Below are positions 59,301-63,679 of a stretch of 64,000 nt of DNA, in pieces. Every line of letters begins with the position of its first letter. The stretch's first letter is position 1. The notes under the pieces are model-generated. The model was not told the DNA's origin, ran no database searches, and saw nothing but the letters and a program-made list of their open reading frames with translations. The DNA lies in contig JAQSEB010000002.1 of the NCBI GenBank assembly GCA_030063045.1, forward strand, positions 1,116,001 through 1,180,000, written 5' to 3'. Both the position numbers and the translations under genes were made by a program. The DNA is from Pratylenchus scribneri. Lineage: Eukaryota; Nematoda; Chromadorea; Rhabditida; Pratylenchidae.

Positions 59301-62300
59301 GCTCAAATTCGAGTCATTCAAGGTGAATTCCGGAGGGAAAGATATATTTTGATTCTTCGACGTAAAATGAAATGGGAATTCTTTGCCAAATTTCCTAGAC
59401 AAAAAATATCATTATCAAATAAAAATGCTTCCAAATTTAAGCCGGAAGATGCGGGTGAATACGAATGCAATGCATATAGAAAGGAGGAGGTGATTGCGAG
59501 CAGTAAAGTGGAATTGCATGTCGAAGGGGATACCAAGCCGGAATTGCTGCATGTTGACATTTCGCCCCCAAGTGTTCGGGTGGTCAACCAAGGGGATTCA
59601 ATTGTATTGGATTGTGTGGTCCATGGTCAGTTTGTGACATTTGATGAAATCTTGGAAATCATCCAAATATTTTTTTTGTTCCGATATTTGCTCCCCAAAG
59701 GCTTTTCAATCAGCAGCTGGTACTAATCGGTTATCCATCTGCACATTTGAAATTTTTTGCAATTTTATTTGATTTTACTTATATGGTTTAATATTTAAGG
59801 GTTAGCTCTTATAATTTAGGCTTATTTTAGGGTGAAAAAATATGCAGTCGGATAACCGATAAAGATAAGTAGGTAACTATTGGCTAAAATTAAAATTCAT
59901 AAAAGCCACCTATTTGTCAATAAGTTGAAATTGCTTGATTTCACCTTTTTTCGGTGCTAAAATTATAAATTGATCAGACAAAATTCTAAAATTTTCACCA
60001 AATTAACAGCTTTATTAAGCGATATATTCCCTTGGATGGCAAATATCGAATGCAAGTCAAATAAATCCAATAAATTGGTGATGGGTGCCTAATTTATTTA
60101 TTTATTTTGTTGGCTTTTCCTTACTTAGTTCATCCCCTAAACAGCTAAACCTCCATCCTATTCCCCAATTTTCTTTTACATAAAAATAGACGATCAAAAT
60201 GGTCGACCCGGTTCCGGTCATCGTCCATTGACCTACATTTGGCTGCATGGCCGTCATCCCCTTCGGCTTTCCCCGCTGAGTTGGTGTCCTTACCGTATTC
60301 TTCATTTGAAGAATGCCACACCGGAATATGCCGGACTTTACACCGTTCAAGCCAGATTGCATAATGGCCAACTGTTGACCAGTCGACCGGCTTATTTGGT
60401 CATCCGGCCACGGGGTTTGGGAATTGGCTTATTCGCTTTTTTTTTTCGTTTTTTCTGCTTTTTATTGCTCCGCCTTTTTTCCCAATTTTGGGTTTTTTGC
60501 TTGGAAATATATAAAAATTATCAAAATTTGAATCCATTTTCCCCATCCAAAATTGAATGGAGGACATTTTTGCAGGCCATTCCGGCGATGAATTCCAATA
60601 TTCCTGGTCACTGGCCCGTGGCGGTGCCCTCATCCGTGATTTGGGTAAACAAAGCCAATTGCACGTGAAAAGTGCAGACCCAAGCAATGATTATGGAATA
60701 TATCGATGCGAAGTGGAAAGCCAGGATGGCGAGGCGGTGGGACAAGCACAGGCGGCAGTCAGCGTTGGCCAAGAATCGGCGGACAGTCAGTTTTTGCGGG
60801 AGAAAATAACCCATAAATTCGAGTTGACCGAAATTTGTAGAGAAATTATTTATTAGAGGATGATAGAATTAAAATTCGGTACCTATCGGTTAACTTTTAT
60901 ATCCACATTAGAAAAATTTATTAATTATCAAAATATTTTTGATTTTATTTTCAATATAAAATTGTAAAACCATGGGCTAGGTATTTTAAGGTTAATTTTA
61001 CAAAAAAACAGGGTGACTATGAATATGAAGTTGTCAAAAATCTGCTGGACACAAATCGATATGTACCTAAAATTTATTAGAAATTAATTGATAAATTTTT
61101 TGGATTTATTCAGCTGAATTTTAATTGAAATTTGACAATTTCATATAATTGGCCATAAATGAAGAATAATTACCACAAATTGGCCATTTTTCAATACATC
61201 TTAAATGATTTTGATGTTTACTAAACAAATTTCGGTTAACTATTCGTTTTGCGGCACTTTTTATGCCAATACCCAAAAGCACAATTTCCAATTTTTATTC
61301 GCTCGCCTTCAATTTTGCCATTCCACTCTCTTTTTCCTTCCATAATTTTCACTAAATTCCCATCCATTTTTTCAGATGCTGTTGAGTCAAAATACGATGA
61401 GGATTCAGAAGCCGTACTCGGCTGTCCCGTCTTCGTTGTGCCCGGCGCCGAGGTGAAATGGAGCCGCGAAGATGGCGAAGATTTACCGGAAGGAGCGCAT
61501 CAAGAAGGCGATAAATTGATGTAGGCAAATTATTAAATAAATTCAATTAATTTCTCTTATACAAATTAAAAATAATTCATTAATTTGCCTTGGATTTGGT
61601 TGCATATAGGCTCCTGCCTGAGGGCAAATCAACTCACAACTAACTAAAGAAAATATTACTATAAAATGATTTTCTGGGGCAATTACAAAAAAAAACATAT
61701 TTTTATTAGCTTATTCTTATTTGATAATTAATTTAAGGCATTCAGGATTGGTCCCAACTTGAATATAATATAACTCATCAAGGACTGAACCAATATTGAT
61801 GATTATTATCAAGTTAAAGAGCATTCTTTTGACACTCTAATGATATCAAAGTTATGCCTATAAAAACAATTTAAAATTATTTTTAATATAAATTAACAAA
61901 ATTATTAATGTTTTTTCGAATACAATTCCATCAATTTTGAACCAATTTTAATAAAAAATTAATATTATTAAATAGCTAAGATTTTACTCTTTAATTTGAT
62001 ATAAAATTAGTAAGATTTGTTCATTTAAATTAATAATTTAATTGAATTCCACCCAAATTTGTCCTTCAATTTCCCCCTCCTCCCACTTTTATAGCATTGA
62101 CAATTTCAATGATGCGGCCACCGGCGTCTACCGTTGCTCCGTTCAATATGGCCAAAGCAGCGTGGAAGGATATTTGGATGCAAAAATATTCGGTCCTTTT
62201 CCTTTACCTTCCCATTTTTTATTTTATGTACATTTATATTTTTTTTCAGTACCGGATACAACCATCAAAGTTCTGTTGAATGTTTCGGCCGAATCCGTAC

Positions 62301-63679
62301 AAGTCGGTGATCGAGCCTGGCTTGATTGCATTGTGGTGGGCGATCCAAATGCCAAAGTGGAATTCTTGAAGGATGATTCCGATGAATTGCCCTCAAATGC
62401 GCAGGTGAATTTTGGCGATACAACAATTAGGGGTGAAATAGTCTAGTGTCGAATTTGATATAGCCAATGGATAAATTTGCAATTTAGGTTGTATTGCAAT
62501 TTAGGTTGTACATAAAATTAGCTAAAAATGATATCTAAATTATTGACCAATATTGCATATTTCCCAACTTATAACAAAAAAACCTTCGGTTTAATTAAAA
62601 TTTGTGCTTTTGGCCATAATTGGGTAAATATCCATTGGCCTCTGTTTTTGATATCATTTTTTAAATAATTTTACTATGCTCTAAAAAATTCAATATAAAT
62701 TAATCCAGCAGCTTTATCACCTTCGAAGCTAGACAATTCCATCTTCAATTGTTTTGTTCACAATTTTTTAAATAATTTTATAAGAGAATTTATGTCTCAA
62801 TGAATCAATTGATGAATCCTAAAATAATCGAAGAGAAAAATTAACTGATTAATTGGCAAAATATTTTCTTTAATGCCAATTAATTAGACCCCAATTTAAT
62901 AATAAAAATATCCAAGTTTTCCCAACACTTGCAGATTCAATTATGTGAATTCATTTCCAGGGAAAGAAATGTAAAAAAGAATGAATTGAAGTGTCCCTCA
63001 AATTTTGTGTGAATGTTCCCCTCCATTTTCCACCGTTTTTTCCAAATTTTTTCCATTTATTTCCCTAAAAGTATTATTCCTCTATTTAATTCTTTCCTCC
63101 ATTTTTCAGGTGTCCGGTCATCGACTTTTATTCAACCAAATTTCGGTCGAAAACACTGGAAAATATCGCTGCCGGGCGCACACATCCGAAGGACTCCTCG
63201 AAACATCGGCCCTTTTGAATGTGGAAAGTGATGAGGAAACGGAGGCGGAAAAGCGGCGACGAAAACATTTGGGCCGACCAAAAGTGGCAACCACAACAAT
63301 GGCAAACACGGATGCGGAAGAAGGGGAAGGTGGCACATTCGACGATGAAGGCGAAGAGGAAGTGATGGAAACGGCACAACGCCAAAATCACCAAAAGTCC
63401 GGCCCAGAATACACATTCGCCGCCGAACACCCCGGTGGCCATGGGCAACACGCATTCCGATCGGAAGTGGTCGAAATTGGTCGCCCTGAACCGGACCAAC
63501 CGGCACGAAGACTTCGCCGACTTCGCCATCAACGCCGGAGGGCATTGGCCCGAAAGGAGGGAAGAGGAGGGGATTGGCAACATGTGAAGGAGGCCACCAC
63601 CGGTGGCCGAAAACATTTTCACAAGAAACGAAGGGCCAGCGAACGAGCGGCCAATTTGAGGCGGAGAGCGGAACGGTGA
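10907..63679 (+). CDS. unc-52: Perlecan-type basement-membrane proteoglycan (UNC-52-like), 46-exon model of 2852 aa
   Basis: Secreted multidomain proteoglycan core of basement membranes. In nematodes UNC-52 anchors body-wall muscle dense bodies and M-lines to the hypodermis. Domain order in my model, by residue: signal peptide 1-30; SEA-like 47-155; Cys-rich spacer 160-207; five LDLa with a charged helix between the fourth and fifth, 208-528; Ig 529-618; three LDLa to 751; Ig to about 870; laminin EGF and one laminin IV module to about 1120; laminin EGF repeats to 1369; fourteen Ig-type units to about 2703; basic tail to 2852. Exon lengths sum to 8559 nt, and the phase agrees at all 45 junctions. 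Exons are listed in the block entries below. Signs of alternative starts (7312, 26594) and alternative ends (49430, 63679) are described separately. Laminin G modules (domain V) are not in the window and may lie to the right. The gene symbol follows the C. elegans orthologue. Confidence 0.93.
11695..12402 (+). CDS. unc-52: Perlecan exons 2-4: Cys-rich spacer and first LDLa repeat
   Basis: Exons 11695-11783, 11983-12034 and 12229-12402. Exons 2 and 3 give a small Cys-rich unit ([28 protein letters not shown]) that resembles the EB/lustrin-like cysteine units common in nematode extracellular proteins. Exon 4 carries LDLa-1: [29 protein letters not shown], then an unusual insert ([12 protein letters not shown]) before the last DELYC. 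The insert separates part of the calcium-binding acidic cluster from the final cysteine, so this repeat may bind calcium poorly. Phase 1 enters and leaves the block. Confidence 0.85.
12690..13262. repeat. 24-bp satellite array, locus 1 (perlecan intron 4)
   Basis: About 24 tandem copies of a 24-bp unit whose core is AATAATTCCGCCTGTTC followed by TGATTTT. Some units have TTTCTCCTTTTC in place of the CCGCCTG part. Because 24 is a multiple of 3 and the unit lacks stops in some frames, long ORFs run across it on both strands (12748-13335 plus, 12863-13270 minus); these are not genes. A second array of the same unit lies at 24070-24717. Confidence 0.95.
13403..17103 (-). CDS. MBOAT acyltransferase, Hedgehog acyltransferase (HHAT/Rasp) type, nested in perlecan intron 4
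   Basis: Multi-pass membrane enzyme of the secretory pathway. The family transfers palmitate or another acyl group to secreted proteins. Exons on the minus strand: 17103-16547, 16014-15557, 14750-14441 and 13820-13403; the phases agree and give 580 residues. The first 45 residues are polar and Gly/His/Gln-rich. Hydrophobic segments follow through exons 1-4. Exon 3 carries the family signature: [20 protein letters not shown], then [13 protein letters not shown], then [17 protein letters not shown] with the presumed catalytic His at about residue 425. The last exon has two or three further membrane segments and a basic tail ending GKTKTR. The exon 3 donor (GAATT|GTGCAT) is weak but is the only one I found that keeps frame; an alternative reading of exon 3 stops at 14383. 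AATAAA on the minus strand lies about 11 bases after the stop. Nematodes lack classical Hedgehog, so the substrates are unknown. Confidence 0.88.
14080..14360 (-). repeat. Dispersed element with CTCTTTGAGATTACTGTA motifs, copy 1
   Basis: In intron 3 of the nested acyltransferase gene. Two copies of a GCCTCTC..TCTTTGA.ATTACTGTA motif are followed by a segment ending ATGTTCCTCTCATTCAGGCGG. The reverse complement of the same arrangement is at about 49660-49900, so this is a dispersed repeat and not part of the gene. Confidence 0.75.
14978..15400. repeat. Dispersed/foldback repeat with TTATGGCCAAATTATATGGCC motif
   Basis: In intron 2 of the nested acyltransferase gene. The motif TTATGGCCAA.TTATATG.CC occurs twice in direct orientation, and its complement GAGGCCATATAACTTG lies between them, so parts of the region can fold back. 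Related copies are at about 54255-54410 and 56310-56355. Confidence 0.6.
17745..18785 (+). CDS. unc-52: Perlecan exons 5-7: LDLa repeats 2-4
   Basis: Exons 17745-17897, 18383-18630 and 18677-18785. Each carries one canonical LDLa module ending in the calcium-binding acidic motif: [17 protein letters not shown] in exon 5, [17 protein letters not shown] in exon 6, [17 protein letters not shown] in exon 7. Exon 6 begins with a polar linker ([19 protein letters not shown]) before its LDLa. Phases 1-0-1 agree across the block. LDLa modules in perlecan domain II are ligand-binding units. Confidence 0.92.
18881..19140. mobile_element. Foldback (MITE-like) element, GGCGATAT family
   Basis: In perlecan intron 7. 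The left arm (CAGCTCATCGAGGCAAAAG..GCGATAGACC..AAAG) and right arm (complement of AGCAAGGAAGCAACC..GCGAAGGCGATATGCC) pair imperfectly around an AT-rich centre. Related arms occur at about 31.05-31.30, 52.93-53.41, 56.7-57.0 and 63.7-64.0 kb. Confidence 0.65.
19277..19818 (+). CDS. unc-52: Perlecan exons 8-9: charged helical insert and LDLa repeat 5
   Basis: Exon 8 (19277-19407) and the start of exon 9 (19671-19818) encode about 55 residues almost wholly of Glu, Lys, Arg, Gln and Ala ([20 protein letters not shown] and onward), predicted to form a single long charged helix or coiled coil. Exon 9 then has LDLa-5 ending [19 protein letters not shown]. The donor of exon 8 (CAA|GTCCGT) is poor but keeps frame. 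Immediately after the exon 9 donor (GATG|GTCAGT) the unspliced frame meets TAG at 19824, so intron retention would end the protein after LDLa-5. Confidence 0.85.
22515..22747 (-). CDS. Candidate small secreted peptide precursor (two exons, incomplete)
   Basis: On the minus strand, ATG at 22747 begins a 28-codon exon (22747-22662) with a signal-peptide-like core ([16 protein letters not shown]) and donor AAAAG|GTAGTA. Joining to 22585 keeps frame and gives [20 protein letters not shown], then a donor at 22514. LSGKRRR would be an amidation and basic cleavage site of neuropeptide type. The acceptor needed (TTTAGAG|T) is less usual than the one two bases before it, which would stop the frame. 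A following exon may lie at about 22160 (strong acceptor CCCCAG). I do not recognise the peptide; it may be chance. Confidence 0.25.
22873..24062. mobile_element. 1.19-kb GC-rich inverted-repeat element inserted beside or within the 24-bp satellite
   Basis: Ends are AGGGTTGCGCTCCCG at the left and CGGGAGCGCAACCCT at the right, a perfect 15-bp terminal inverted repeat. The repeat is flanked on both sides by AATTGTAATT (22863-22872 and 24063-24072), which reads as a 10-bp target duplication. Subterminal regions of about 110-160 bp are extremely C-rich (CACCCCCG and CCCGCGGGGG motifs); these are shared between the two ends in direct rather than inverted orientation. The interior is AT-rich, has no credible transposase, and contains TTCGCTGCGCGGC twice (23117 and 23147). 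It is best described as a non-autonomous transposon of unknown superfamily. Confidence 0.8.
24070..24717. repeat. 24-bp satellite array, locus 2 (perlecan intron 9)
   Basis: About 27 copies of the 24-bp unit (core AATAATTCCGCCTGTTC) with sporadic changes (GTTCTAACTTT, TCTGCCTG, CTGCTCTG). It directly abuts the inverted-repeat element. The DNA to the left of that element (22838-22872) holds a partial unit (TTCCGTATGTTCTGATTTG), so the element probably landed in the array. The ORF 23925-24716 through it is artefactual. Confidence 0.95.
25149..25171 (+). repeat. Poly(C) run, 23 bases
   Basis: An uninterrupted run of 23 cytosines in perlecan intron 9. Other long C or G runs in the window are at 20156-20169 (14 C), 44627-44641 (15 G) and 45938-45953 (16 C). 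Exact lengths of such runs are unreliable in any assembly. Confidence 0.9.
25262..25405 (+). CDS. Possible terminal exon of a small Cys-rich protein
   Basis: An open frame ending at TAA 25403-25405 reads [20 protein letters not shown] and then [19 protein letters not shown]. The Cys spacing C-x3-C-x6-C-x6-C is more ordered than expected by chance. A possible acceptor is GCGCAAG at about 25277. No upstream exon with a signal peptide could be joined, because the candidate region carries the 23-base poly(C). Alternatively it is an open stretch with no function. Confidence 0.2.
   Translation, partial: DNLRASRAECAGGCAAQQGICGDEDSQCVVSWTGHGKMLWICWLEQH
26594..26738 (+). CDS. unc-52: Candidate alternative first exon of perlecan (exon B), giving the short UNC-52-like N-terminus
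   Basis: ATG at 26594 starts [18 protein letters not shown], followed by a signal peptide core ([15 protein letters not shown]). There are two good donors, both in phase 1: TTTTG|GTGAGC at 26690/26691 and GAAG|GTTCAA at 26738/26739. The next perlecan exon (27215) needs exactly phase 1 and begins with [21 protein letters not shown] Ig sequence. Splicing yields signal peptide, Ig, three LDLa, Ig, laminin: the order I remember for C. elegans UNC-52. With the longer exon a polybasic GRRRQANE segment follows the signal peptide. The unspliced ORF stops at 26782. The region upstream (25.9-26.5 kb) would contain the internal promoter. No transcript was available to me. Confidence 0.7.
27215..28578 (+). 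CDS. unc-52: Perlecan exons 10-12: first Ig domain and LDLa repeats 6-8
   Basis: Exon 10 (27215-27484) is one complete Ig: first Cys in [10 protein letters not shown], Trp in [14 protein letters not shown], second Cys in [10 protein letters not shown]. Exon 11 (27913-28058) and exon 12 (28326-28578) encode three LDLa modules with [35 protein letters not shown] and [21 protein letters not shown] acidic clusters. The last two sit on one exon. Phases are 1-1-0-1. An Ig before a trio of LDLa modules is the arrangement known from UNC-52. Confidence 0.95.
28680..29288. repeat. CCGGAA minisatellite array, locus 3 (perlecan intron 12)
   Basis: About 17 units of 35 bp containing TTTCCGGTTGTTCCGGAAAG and TTTTAATCTAAGTTC, in reverse orientation relative to loci 1 and 2. 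The first units are degenerate and the rest nearly identical, differing mainly at AAGTTC versus AACTTC. Confidence 0.95.
29619..30299 (+). CDS. unc-52: Perlecan exons 13-14: second Ig domain and start of the laminin region
   Basis: Exon 13 (29619-29823) and exon 14 (30095-30299), joined in phase 2, make one Ig ([20 protein letters not shown] .. [16 protein letters not shown]). It is followed by a proline-rich linker ([18 protein letters not shown]) and the first half of a Cys-rich unit ([18 protein letters not shown]) belonging to the laminin EGF region. The Ig contains an extra Cys pair ([11 protein letters not shown]), a local feature of this domain. Confidence 0.93.
30632..33059 (+). CDS. 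unc-52: Perlecan exons 15-19: laminin EGF unit and single laminin IV module
   Basis: Exons 30632-30772, 30864-30875, 31666-31839, 32415-32594 and 32938-33059. Exon 15 is laminin EGF ([33 protein letters not shown]). A 12-base microexon (GATGTCACTTGT, residues DVTC) follows with perfect acceptor and donor. Exons 17-19 form a laminin IV (type A) module: [20 protein letters not shown], then [12 protein letters not shown], then [20 protein letters not shown]. Only one laminin IV module is visible; vertebrate perlecan has three. Phase runs 0 to 2 into exon 20 after an 11-kb intron. Confidence 0.92.
31040..31304. mobile_element. Foldback (MITE-like) element, GGCGATAT family, full-length copy
   Basis: In the perlecan intron after the microexon. 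Outer ends GCGGTATCGCTGATC and GATCAGCGGTACC are near-inverted repeats. Inside, the left arm GGGAAGGCGATATGCCATTT .. AAAAAGTGGC pairs with a right arm that is its diverged complement. Length is about 265 bp. It is the best two-ended copy of this family in the window. Confidence 0.75.
31930..32285. mobile_element. Foldback element, TAACTCAT family, copy 1
   Basis: The left arm (CCAACTTC..TAACTCATTAAGG..TATCAAATTAAAGAATAG..ACTTTTGGCTATCTAA) is complementary to the right arm ending GAGTTATTTAAAC..GAAGTTGGGC. It lies in a perlecan intron. Copies 2 and 3 are at about 47220-47545 and 61745-62040. Confidence 0.7.
33060..33788. other. Intron sequence 3' of the nested minus-strand gene, nothing coding seen
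   Basis: Start of the 11-kb perlecan intron 19. AT-rich; the plus-strand TTTATT at 33707-33712 is a candidate poly(A) signal (AATAAA on the minus strand) for the nested gene ending at 33789. Confidence 0.4.
33789..36163 (-). CDS. Unrecognised 405-aa protein, nested on the opposite strand in perlecan intron 19
   Basis: Minus-strand exons 36163-35632, 34955-34504 and 34022-33789; phases 1 and 0 agree, and the stop is TGA. The N-terminal part is Ser/Gln-rich and then Cys/Gly-rich ([18 protein letters not shown]). A likely helical unit follows ([20 protein letters not shown]), then a Lys-rich linker. Exon 2 has another helical unit ([20 protein letters not shown]), Gly and Gln runs, and a long Ser/Asn-rich disordered part. 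Exon 3 is helical ([39 protein letters not shown]). There is no signal peptide or clear membrane segment, so it is probably intracellular. No family is recognised. The exon structure is supported by good splice sites (donors GTGAGG and GTAAGC, acceptors TTGAAG and TTGACAG) and continuous non-repetitive protein. The start codon could be further upstream. Confidence 0.75.
34130..34430. repeat. Dispersed repeat with TTAAACC..AACCATTAAACCAT motifs, copy 1
   Basis: In intron 2 of the nested minus-strand gene. It resembles 55615-55870 over about 220 bp: GGTTTAAACCG / GGTTCAAACCG, TTTAATTTTTGACTAAACCAT / TTTAATTTTAACCAAACCAT, and ATAAACCATTAAACCAT / ATAAATCATTAAACCAT in the same order. Confidence 0.65.
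38150..38660. repeat. Three diverged tandem copies of a roughly 180-bp unit
   Basis: Copies near 38150-38310, 38335-38500 and 38545-38660 share GGCTAAATATAATA, AAAAGCATCG or AAAAGTATCG, GTGGACTG / CGGACTG, CTTTAATTTTG and ATAAATATTTTATAAA in the same order. They look like an old tandem duplication. Confidence 0.6.
42364..43262. repeat. CCGGAA minisatellite array, locus 4 (perlecan intron 19)
   Basis: The largest array of the family in the window: about 25 units of 35 bp (CTTTCCGGTTGTTCCGGAAAG plus TTTTAATCTAATTT). The unit sequence is nearly constant with AATTTC, AACTTC and AACTCC variants. A pattern of AACTTC-AACTCC near both ends of a homogeneous block suggests a higher-order duplication inside the array. 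Confidence 0.95.
44092..49278 (+). CDS. unc-52: Perlecan exons 20-25: laminin EGF repeats (end of domain III)
   Basis: Exons 44092-44320, 46953-47087, 47620-47772, 48339-48445, 48494-48580 and 49175-49278. Exon 20 ends the laminin IV module ([20 protein letters not shown]) and opens laminin EGF repeats with [19 protein letters not shown]. Later units are [79 protein letters not shown] and [20 protein letters not shown], that is, about five to six LE modules. Some spacing suggests partial modules. The last exon ends at PAPEG with donor GAAG|GTCAGA in phase 1. This segment is a rod that spaces the Ig region from the N-terminus. Confidence 0.93.
44321..46952. other. Perlecan intron 20, repeats only
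   Basis: Holds a 15-base poly(G) (44627-44641), a 16-base poly(C) (45938-45953) and diverged copies around 45180-45310 and 45430-45550 that share AAATTTGACTA and TTACGTAGGAAT. At about 46680-46930 a short segment (GCGTCTCT..GTGTGGGAAT) occurs twice. No exon was found. Confidence 0.5.
47220..47545. mobile_element. Foldback element, TAACTCAT family, copy 2
   Basis: In perlecan intron 21. The left arm contains CCCAACTTGTCTC, AATAACTCTTCAAGG and TCGAATTAAAGATCGGACTC; the right arm is its diverged complement (TAGCCAAGAATCTGC..TTTGATAATGAAATC). Confidence 0.65.
49279..49430 (+). CDS. unc-52: Possible alternative 3' exon extension ending a short perlecan isoform after domain III
   Basis: If the donor at 49279 is not used, exon 25 continues in frame for 50 codons. 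These include a Gly run and Arg/His/Pro-rich sequence ([20 protein letters not shown] and onward, ending [11 protein letters not shown]) before TGA at 49428-49430. A candidate poly(A) signal AATAAA is at 49634-49639. The position, exactly between domain III and the Ig domains, corresponds to where I remember the short C. elegans UNC-52 isoforms stopping. The basic, low-complexity tail could also be meaningless intron. Confidence 0.45.
49431..50999. other. Perlecan intron 25 / possible short-isoform 3' UTR
   Basis: Contains the candidate poly(A) signal near 49634 and the repeat cluster at 49660-50110. An ORF at 50790-51038 has a hydrophobic stretch ([18 protein letters not shown]), but it runs through the acceptor of exon 26 in the wrong frame, so I do not read it as a further alternative start. 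Confidence 0.45.
49660..50110 (+). repeat. Dispersed element copy 2 with local tandem expansion (TACAGTAATCTCAAAGAGAGAG)
   Basis: Starts with CCGCCTGAATGAGAGGAACA (complement of 14340-14360). It then carries three successive copies, about 130 bp apart, of ACAGTAATC.CAAAGAGAG..GGCTC..GCCGTCT..ATCAAAGAGAGAG. Copy 1 of the element is at 14080-14360 in opposite orientation. Confidence 0.75.
51000..54762 (+). CDS. unc-52: Perlecan exons 26-31: Ig domains 3-6
   Basis: Exons 51000-51094, 51340-51517, 52516-52845, 53583-53739, 53860-54010 and 54496-54762. Ig3 is split over exons 26-27 ([36 protein letters not shown]). Ig4 is on exon 28 ([39 protein letters not shown]). Ig5 is split over exons 29-30 ([36 protein letters not shown]). 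Ig6 is on exon 31 ([34 protein letters not shown]). Ig5 and Ig6 are close sister domains (RCWVPG..AAYDP.DDPQG), a sign of recent tandem duplication. All phases agree. Confidence 0.94.
51672..52290. mobile_element. Long foldback element (about 620 bp) in perlecan intron 27
   Basis: The ends AAGTGGGTACAAATGCACCC and, in complement, AAGCGGGTGAAAATTCACCC share the hairpin-forming GTGGGT..ACCCAC design and continue with CCAAAAATT. Inside, about 51765-51850 (ATTTGATGTAAGCAAATGGC..GCGTTGGAAGGGTTC..AAAGAACTGCG in complement) is mirrored almost exactly at 52085-52185. The centre holds GTCTGCTTTCACA and TGTAAAAGCAGAC. It is flanked by TTA/TAA-type sequence. No ORF; MITE-like. Confidence 0.85.
52925..53408. 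mobile_element. Nested or multi-copy foldback element, GGCGATAT family (perlecan intron 28)
   Basis: Left arm AGCTCGCTAAGGAAATGGCC then GGGAAGGCGATATGCCATTC; a second direct copy near 53120-53200 (AGGAAGCAACCAATTTGGGA); right arm in complement near 53341-53408 ending GAGCTATGAGCC. GTTCTTTAAAAAGTGGCTT occurs twice. Confidence 0.7.
55080..57316 (+). CDS. unc-52: Perlecan exons 32-35: Ig domains 7-9
   Basis: Exons 55080-55389, 55932-56179, 56445-56622 and 57152-57316. Ig7: [33 protein letters not shown]. Ig8: [34 protein letters not shown]; the usual Trp is replaced, giving RAQLRF instead of xxxWx. Ig9 is split over exons 34-35 after a Pro-rich linker ([19 protein letters not shown]): [33 protein letters not shown]. 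Phases 0-1-0-1-1 agree. Ig7 and Ig8 belong to the same RCWVPG subfamily as Ig5 and Ig6. Confidence 0.94.
55615..55870. repeat. Dispersed repeat with TTCAAACCG..ATTAAACCATCAT motifs, copy 2
   Basis: In perlecan intron 32; same order of motifs as 34190-34430 over about 220 bp. It is not obviously foldback and carries no ORF. Confidence 0.65.
57371..58949 (+). CDS. unc-52: Perlecan exons 36-38: Ig domains 10-11, with an RGD sequence
   Basis: Exons 57371-57480, 57905-58206 and 58786-58949. Ig10: [38 protein letters not shown]. Ig11 starts on exon 37 ([19 protein letters not shown]) and ends on exon 38 ([19 protein letters not shown]). Exon 38 contains [11 protein letters not shown], so an RGD tripeptide (58802-58810) sits in the loop region of Ig11, a possible integrin contact. 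The intron between the two halves of Ig11 contains satellite locus 5. Phases 1-0-2-1 agree. Confidence 0.94.
58257..58573. repeat. CCGGAA minisatellite array, locus 5 (perlecan intron 37)
   Basis: Eight tandem 39-bp units: CATTCCGGAAAGAATCTAA followed by CCGGAAACAATTCTGATTTT. Two or three units have AATTCC instead of CATTCC. The TTCTGATTTTAATTCCG junction is shared with the 24-bp satellite, linking the two families. Confidence 0.95.
59114..60785 (+). CDS. unc-52: Perlecan exons 39-42: Ig domains 12-14, two of them degenerate
   Basis: Exons 59114-59322, 59442-59625, 60190-60414 and 60576-60785. Ig12 is complete ([34 protein letters not shown]). Ig13 has the first Cys (SIVLDCVVH) and YIWLHG, but where the second Cys should be it reads [11 protein letters not shown], so the disulphide is lost. 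Ig14 begins directly at [12 protein letters not shown] and lacks the strand with the first Cys, keeping only [11 protein letters not shown] found no missing exon in the 160-bp intron between them. Phases agree (1-0-1-1-1). The exon 41 donor is CGGG|GTTTGG. Confidence 0.88.
59705..59900. repeat. Short inverted repeat in perlecan intron 40
   Basis: ATCGGTTATCCATCTGCA near 59727 and TGCAGTCGGATAACCGAT near 59842 are imperfect inverted copies that enclose about 100 bp of AT-rich DNA. Probably a small foldback element. Confidence 0.5.
61376..62404 (+). CDS. unc-52: Perlecan exons 43-45: Ig domain 15 and first half of Ig 16
   Basis: Exons 61376-61520, 62095-62192 and 62250-62404. Ig15: [35 protein letters not shown]. 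Exon 45 opens Ig16 with [20 protein letters not shown]. In Ig16 the usual Trp is replaced (VEFLK). Phases 1-2-1-0 agree. Confidence 0.93.
61745..62040. mobile_element. Foldback element, TAACTCAT family, copy 3
   Basis: In perlecan intron 43. The left arm has CCCAACTTGAATATAATATA, then ACTCATCAAGGACTGAACC and ATCAAGTTAAAGAGC; the right arm is its diverged complement (TAGCTAAGATTTTACTCTTT). Confidence 0.65.
63110..63679 (+). CDS. unc-52: Perlecan exon 46: end of Ig 16 and very basic C-terminal tail
   Basis: 190 codons including TGA at 63677-63679. The first 40 residues complete Ig16 ([20 protein letters not shown]). A tail of about 149 residues follows: an acidic/Thr-rich part ([19 protein letters not shown]) and then an Arg/Lys/His-rich end ([40 protein letters not shown]). 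Such a tail could bind heparan sulphate or be cut by furin-like proteases; that is inference. The stop codon lies inside a consensus splice donor (AACG|GTGAGA, exon end 63675), so the gene may continue to domain V beyond the window and this stop may end only a medium isoform. Confidence 0.88.
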   Translation: MSGHRLLFNQISVENTGKYRCRAHTSEGLLETSALLNVESDEETEAEKRRRKHLGRPKVATTTMANTDAEEGEGGTFDDEGEEEVMETAQRQNHQKSGPEYTFAAEHPGGHGQHAFRSEVVEIGRPEPDQPARRLRRLRHQRRRALARKEGRGGDWQHVKEATTGGRKHFHKKRRASERAANLRRRAER

